NCBI GenBank assembly: GCA_025454565.1 | Contig: JALOOE010000012.1 | Coordinates: forward strand, 1-15,460 | Direction: 5' to 3' | Source: Anaerolineae bacterium | Lineage (GTDB): Bacteria > Chloroflexota > Anaerolineae > CG2-30-64-16 | Length of the DNA stretch: 15,460 nucleotides | Shown here: positions 12,705-15,460 of the stretch, in pieces | How positions within the stretch are numbered: the first letter of the stretch is position 1 | How the letters are laid out: each line of letters begins with the position of its first letter | The notes under the pieces: generated by a model | Database searches by the model: none | Seen by the model: only the letters and a program-made list of their open reading frames with translations | Told to the model about the DNA's origin: nothing | Program-made: the position numbers and the translations under genes

Positions 12705-13861
12705 AGCATCACCTCCTCGGTCCGATCTTCAATGTCGTCAATGCTCTCAAGCGGCGCTTGGGCGCCAACGTGCGCCGGAGGCGGCTCAGCGGGAAGGGCG
12801 GGTGGGGCTGGCGCCGTCTCCGCACTGATGGCTCGGGCTCGTCGACGGCGCTCGAGGGTATCACCCAGCAACTCCTCATCCTTGACCAGATCCTTGCTTG
12901 CCGGCACATAGCGCGCGATCCGCTGTCGGGCGGTGAAAGCGCGCACGGCTTCCGGGCCGGTATATTGGGGCGCAAAGCCTAACACGCCTCGCATCCGCGC
13001 CAGGTCGCCGACCCATCCGAAACGTAGATAATCCGGCTCGATGGGCCACAATTGTTTGACCGGCGCCCCGATCCCTGAGAGCAGCGGATTGCCCCAATAG
13101 ACGGCCAGGTGGAAGATCGGCAGGGCGACCTTGTCGGCCAGCGCGGTCAGCCGGCTCAATGGCATCGGCTCTTCAGCCGCGATATTGAATATGCCCGAAG
13201 CACCCTGCATGACCGCGTGTGCCAGCGCGCCGATCACATCATCTTCGTGGATCACTTGCAGCAGCGGGTCGAAGCCGAGCAGCCTGGGTGTCGCCGAGGT
13301 GCTCAGGAAGCGGGTCATCGGGGTTTTCGCAGTCGGGCCGATGATGTTGGCGAAGCGCAAGGTGGTCACCGTCATGTCGGGCGTCTGGCCCCGAAATCCA
13401 TTGCAGAATGCCTCGATTTCGAGCAGGTGGCGCAGCGTGCCGGTCCGGCGGCTGCCATTCAGCGGATAGCCTTCGGTCAGGAAGGCGGGGTTGGCTGGGC
13501 TTGCTCCATAGACGGCTGTGCTGCTCTTCAGGATCACCTGGCGGACGCCGGCCTGGGCGCACGCGCCGAAGACCTTCATCGTGCCGATCACATTCAGATC
13601 GAAGTTCGCTTCGCTGTGCCGCTCCGCCTCTATGAATGAGAGGTGACAGACGGTGGTCACGCCCTCGTCTCGGAGCAACTCAACGAGCAGCGAATTGCGC
13701 ACATCCGCCTGGATGAAATCCAGCCCGCGAATGGGATTGGCAGGCGGTGTGGCGTCGATGCCGAGCACGCGCAGATCGGTCTCGGCCGCCAACCGGGCCG
13801 CCAGGCGTGCGCCCCAGTAGCCCCCGACACCTGTCACGAGGACGGTCTGTGGATCGGTCAT
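12701..13861 (-). CDS. atypical SDR / NAD-dependent epimerase-like protein
   Basis: A 386-residue extended-SDR-fold protein. The nucleotide site TGVGGYWG is at 10-17, an acidic residue follows beta-2 (GIDATPP, 34-40), QADVRN at 51-56 matches the usual D-V binding segment, KSSTAVYG at 112-119 holds the Ser/Thr, and LRFANIIGP at 168-176 and VIHEDDV at 203-209 are typical of UDP-sugar epimerase relatives. The region where YxxxK should lie reads RRTGTLRHLLEIE (138-150), so the catalytic Tyr and Lys are missing. The last roughly 55 residues are a charged, Ala/Pro-rich tail. It starts at the ATG at 13861 with AGGAG 9 bases upstream and is first in the operon. It is probably an NAD(P)-binding scaffold or regulator, or an SDR with altered chemistry. 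Similar YxxxK-less relatives beside acyltransferases occur, from memory, in Actinobacteria. Confidence 0.83.
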   Translation of the reverse strand: MTDPQTVLVTGVGGYWGARLAARLAAETDLRVLGIDATPPANPIRGLDFIQADVRNSLLVELLRDEGVTTVCHLSFIEAERHSEANFDLNVIGTMKVFGACAQAGVRQVILKSSTAVYGASPANPAFLTEGYPLNGSRRTGTLRHLLEIEAFCNGFRGQTPDMTVTTLRFANIIGPTAKTPMTRFLSTSATPRLLGFDPLLQVIHEDDVIGALAHAVMQGASGIFNIAAEEPMPLSRLTALADKVALPIFHLAVYWGNPLLSGIGAPVKQLWPIEPDYLRFGWVGDLARMRGVLGFAPQYTGPEAVRAFTARQRIARYVPASKDLVKDEELLGDTLERRRRARAISAETAPAPPALPAEPPPAHVGAQAPLESIDDIEDRTEEVML

Positions 13862-13981
13862 GGTTCTTCTCTCCTGGGCGCTCAGCTATAGCGCAGGCAG
13901 GTCCAATCACGTTGCGATGAGTTTCGCCCCAATCGGCAGGATTTCGAGACAGGCTGCCGACAAACTTGTTCGGTTAAGAGC

Positions 13982-14010
13982 ATTATAGCCTGCCCCCATG
14001 AGACCGTCAA
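13982..14010 (-). promoter_or_regulatory. promoter of the SDR-acyltransferase operon
   Basis: On the minus strand, TTGACG (14010-14005), a 17-base spacer and a perfect TATAAT (13987-13982). The start near 13975 gives a leader of about 114 nt. GAGAC (14000-14004) and GTCTC (14015-14019) form a 5-bp dyad with 10-base spacing straddling the -35, a possible operator. Confidence 0.75.
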
Positions 14011-14060
14011 AAGCGTCTCGTCCTCTGAAGAAGCACGTCGCAATCGCATCCGCGATGTAC

Positions 14061-14089
14061 TTGACAGTCATGACGCGATGTGTTATATT
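14061..14089 (+). promoter_or_regulatory. promoter of the phasin gene
   Basis: A perfect TTGACA (14061-14066), a 17-base spacer and TATATT (14084-14089, 5 of 6). Transcription would start near 14096, inside the downstream operator. The -35 elements of this and the divergent operon promoter are only 50 bases apart. Confidence 0.8.
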
Positions 14090-14109
14090 GTCTTTGACGC
14101 AATGCGTCA
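14071..14109 (+). promoter_or_regulatory. tandem operator pair in the phasin promoter
   Basis: TGACGCAATGCGTCA at 14095-14109 is a perfect 7+1+7 dyad covering the likely start site. TGACGCGATGTGTTA at 14071-14085 matches it at 12 of 15 positions and fills the -35/-10 spacer; the centres are 24 bp apart. A short GTCATGAC palindrome (14067-14074) overlaps the first. Occupancy of either site would block RNA polymerase, so a repressor is likely. The neighbouring PhaR-type regulator is the obvious candidate, but its binding here is inference. Confidence 0.65.
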
Positions 14110-14148
14110 TACACAGACGTATCACACACATCATCCAGGAGGGAAAAG

Positions 14149-14547
14149 ATGGCAGCGAAAGCCAAGGAAGCCAAACAGGCGGAGGAGCAGGTGACCGAGG
14201 TCAAACCTGCTGAGGCCAATCCGCTGGTGGATGCCGTGCATAAGGTGTTGCTGGCGGGCATCGGTGCGGTGGCGCTGGCTAAGGAGGACATGGAAGATCT
14301 GGTGGGCAAGCTGGTCGAGCGCGGCGAGATCGCCGAGGCTGACGGTCGCAAGATGATGAAGGATGTCATGGAGCGCCGCAAGAAGCAGGCCAGCGAGCAA
14401 AGCAAGAAGGCGGAAGATATACTCGACCAGCGTGTTGAGGATGTCATGAGCCGGATGAACATCCCGACCAAGGATGAGATCGAGGCGCTGAGCGCGAAGA
14501 TTACCGCGCTGACGAAGAAAGTTGACGAACTGAAGAAGACAGCGTAG
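14149..14547 (+). CDS. phasin-family PHA granule-associated protein
   Basis: A 132-residue, Lys/Glu/Ala-rich, helical protein of the PhaF/PhaI-like phasin type, which coats polyhydroxyalkanoate granules. A charged disordered N-terminus (1-24) is followed by ANPLVDAVHKVLLAGIGAVALAKEDMEDLV (23-52), the amphipathic helix typical of the family. Then come LVERGEIAEADGRKMM and RMNIPTKDEIEALSAKITALTKKVDELKK, a C-terminal coiled coil for oligomerisation. The start is ATG at 14149 with a strong AGGAGGG 5 bases upstream. The PhaR-type gene follows; no PHA synthase is in the window. The related IPTKDEIxxL coiled-coil tail is shared with other poly(hydroxyalkanoate) granule proteins. Confidence 0.87.
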   Translation: MAAKAKEAKQAEEQVTEVKPAEANPLVDAVHKVLLAGIGAVALAKEDMEDLVGKLVERGEIAEADGRKMMKDVMERRKKQASEQSKKAEDILDQRVEDVMSRMNIPTKDEIEALSAKITALTKKVDELKKTA

Positions 14548-14570
14548 ACTGGCTGCCATCTTCCGTGGTG

Positions 14571-14602
14571 AAGGAGGGGAGAGAAATCGTTCTCCTCTCC
14601 TT
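14571..14602 (+). terminator. intercistronic hairpin, possible attenuator
   Basis: AGGAGGGGAGA (14572-14582) pairs with TCTCCTCTCCT (14591-14601), 11 bp with one G-T pair and an 8-base loop, extendable by one A-T. Only TTT follows, partly inside the stem, so it is a weak terminator. It would let phasin be made in excess over the regulator. The left arm also contains a ribosome-site-like AGGAGG, which the fold would hide. Confidence 0.5.
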
Positions 14603-14677
14603 TCGCGTTTGCACACTTCCGGATTTGTCCAGCGGAGGCAGTGCATCCATTGTCCCGAGAATCGAAGAGAGGCTCGC

Positions 14678-15244
14678 ATGCCCGTCATCAAGCGCTATCC
14701 GAATCGCAAACTGTACGACACTGCCGCCAAGCAATACGTCTCCCTGGATGGCATCGCCGAACTGATCCGCAGCGGCGCCGAGGTGCAGGTGGTAGATTAC
14801 ACCACGGGTGAAGACCTCACCGCGCTGATCCTCATGCAGGTGATCGTCGAGCAGGAGAAGAAGCAGAGCGGTTTCCTGCCGCAGTCGGTGCTTGCTGGGC
14901 TGGTTCAGGCCGGCGGAGATACCGTAGCGGCAGTACGCCGGGCGCTCGAAATACCGCTCGATCTGATGCGCCAGGTGGATGAGGAGATCGAGCAGCGCAT
15001 CCAGAGCTTGGTCAGGGCCGGGGAGTTGCGGGAGGAAGAGGGGATACATCTGCGCGATAAACTGGTCGGGTTGAGCAATCGGTTGGCGTCGGCCGGTTGG
15101 TCGGGTGAGGCATCGGTGCAACGTGCACTTTCGGATCACGGCGTCCCGACGCGCACGCAGCTTCAGTCCCTCTCCGACCAACTCGACGTGCTCGAAGCCG
15201 AGCTGGATGCGATGAGCCGCAGCGGGCCGCCCAACCAGGCCTGA
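14678..15244 (+). CDS. phaR: PhaR-type polyhydroxyalkanoate synthesis regulator
   Basis: A 188-residue transcription regulator of the PHA/PHB accumulation family. The N-terminal DNA-binding domain begins PVIKRYPNRKLYDT (2-15), its signature, followed by YVSLDGIAELIRSGAEVQVVDYTTGEDLTALILMQVI (20-56) and QEKKQSGFLP. Residues about 80-188 are helical and coiled-coil, including LVRAGELREEEG, which resembles LVERGEIAEADG in the phasin. In known systems PhaR represses phasin genes and is released by binding nascent PHA. I start at the ATG at 14678, 5 bases after AGAGAGG; the frame extends 23 codons left, but those residues precede the conserved domain start and look non-coding. It lies downstream of the phasin, past a hairpin, and ends at its own strong terminator. 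Confidence 0.88.
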   Translation: MPVIKRYPNRKLYDTAAKQYVSLDGIAELIRSGAEVQVVDYTTGEDLTALILMQVIVEQEKKQSGFLPQSVLAGLVQAGGDTVAAVRRALEIPLDLMRQVDEEIEQRIQSLVRAGELREEEGIHLRDKLVGLSNRLASAGWSGEASVQRALSDHGVPTRTQLQSLSDQLDVLEAELDAMSRSGPPNQA

Positions 15245-15260
15245 CGCACTGCAGGATCAG

Positions 15261-15298
15261 CGGGGATGTCTCTCACTGCGAAGGACATCCCCGTTTTT
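15261..15298 (+). terminator. terminator after the PhaR gene
   Basis: CGGGGATGTC (15261-15270) pairs perfectly with GACATCCCCG (15284-15293), with a 13-base loop and TTTTT at 15294-15298. Confidence 0.85.
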
Positions 15299-15304
15299 CT
15301 CAGT

Positions 15305-15333
15305 TTGACATAGAACTAATGTTCTGTTATCAT
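15305..15333 (+). promoter_or_regulatory. promoter with LexA-type SOS box, facing out of the window
   Basis: A perfect TTGACA (15305-15310), a 17-base spacer and TATCAT (15328-15333). The spacer holds AGAACTAATGTTCT (15312-15325), a perfect 5+4+5 dyad that fits GAAC-N4-GTTC, the core of the Gram-positive LexA/DinR box. A GTG at 15369 opens a frame to the window end (31 codons, MTEFCRPLLSVSV...) with only a weak AAGG upstream; I do not recognise it and do not call it a gene. The regulated gene probably lies at or beyond the right edge. Confidence 0.65.
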
Positions 15334-15460
15334 CATCCACATCAAACGAGCGACAAGGCGCGCCCGACGTGACTGAGTTCTGTCGGCCACTTCTGTCTGT
15401 GTCGGTTGGGCATTACTCGTTTCTCATCCACGAACCGCGCGATGCGGGGTGTGGTGAACC

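Noticed and set aside
1..15460. CRISPR array or rRNA genes
   Set aside because: No regularly spaced direct repeats of CRISPR size and no recognisable rRNA segments were seen.

Overview
The window reads as a chromosomal segment of a GC-rich bacterium, most likely a member of the Chloroflexota (Anaerolineae or Caldilineae-like). The inference rests on several things: a secreted FG-GAP/VCBS protein ending in a YLPLISR tail, a style of C-terminus I associate with Chloroflexota exported proteins; palindromic GC-rich intergenic repeats; a stand-alone corrinoid protein; a phasin/PhaR pair; and near-consensus sigma-70-type promoters with 17-bp spacers. This is my reading of protein and repeat style, not the result of a search.

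Layout. (a) 1-1000, minus strand: a decayed accessory strip. A membrane-anchored exported protein begins at 907 but loses recognisable coding quality at about 386, where a short CTCCGTG repeat sits. To its left are remnants in two other frames: a copy of part of the small gene at 1561-1827, and what looks like the C-terminal tail of a DNA methyltransferase. (b) 971-1998, minus strand: a tRNA-Lys(CUU) with its own terminator, then a translationally coupled pair made of an 88-residue helical protein and a nucleotidyltransferase-fold protein, arranged like a toxin-antitoxin pair. (c) 2097-2218: four consecutive hairpins forming one palindromic repeat island. (d) 2254-6652, plus strand: a two-gene (split) chromate-type transporter; a corrinoid-binding methyl carrier with a clear promoter, 5'UTR hairpin and terminator; then a class I aminotransferase followed 6 bp later by a site-2 (M50) membrane protease. 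(e) 6668-7208, minus: a YbaK-type aminoacyl-tRNA deacylase, promoted divergently from (f) 7265-9474, plus: the secreted beta-propeller/Ig-like protein, closed by a strong terminator. (g) 9486-14010, minus: an apparent operon of an atypical SDR/epimerase-like protein, a PlsC-like acyltransferase with an N-terminal Cys/His knuckle (ATGA overlap), an SCP2 sterol-carrier-type protein, a class V aminotransferase and a small coiled-coil protein, driven by a near-perfect promoter. (h) 14061-15298, plus: phasin and PhaR-type regulator of polyhydroxyalkanoate granules, behind a consensus promoter with two tandem 15-bp dyads. (i) 15305-15333: an outward-facing promoter whose spacer holds a LexA-type SOS box, for a gene beyond the right edge.

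The right half hangs together as lipid and storage-polymer biology: an acyltransferase/SCP2 operon shares a divergent control region with the PHA-granule genes. The left end is an accessory zone with remnants and repeats. The most interesting items are the non-canonical SDR plus acyltransferase module, the tandem operators of the phasin promoter, the LexA box at the right edge, the coupled nucleotidyltransferase pair with its broken partial copy, and the conserved-looking C-terminal tail of the secreted protein.
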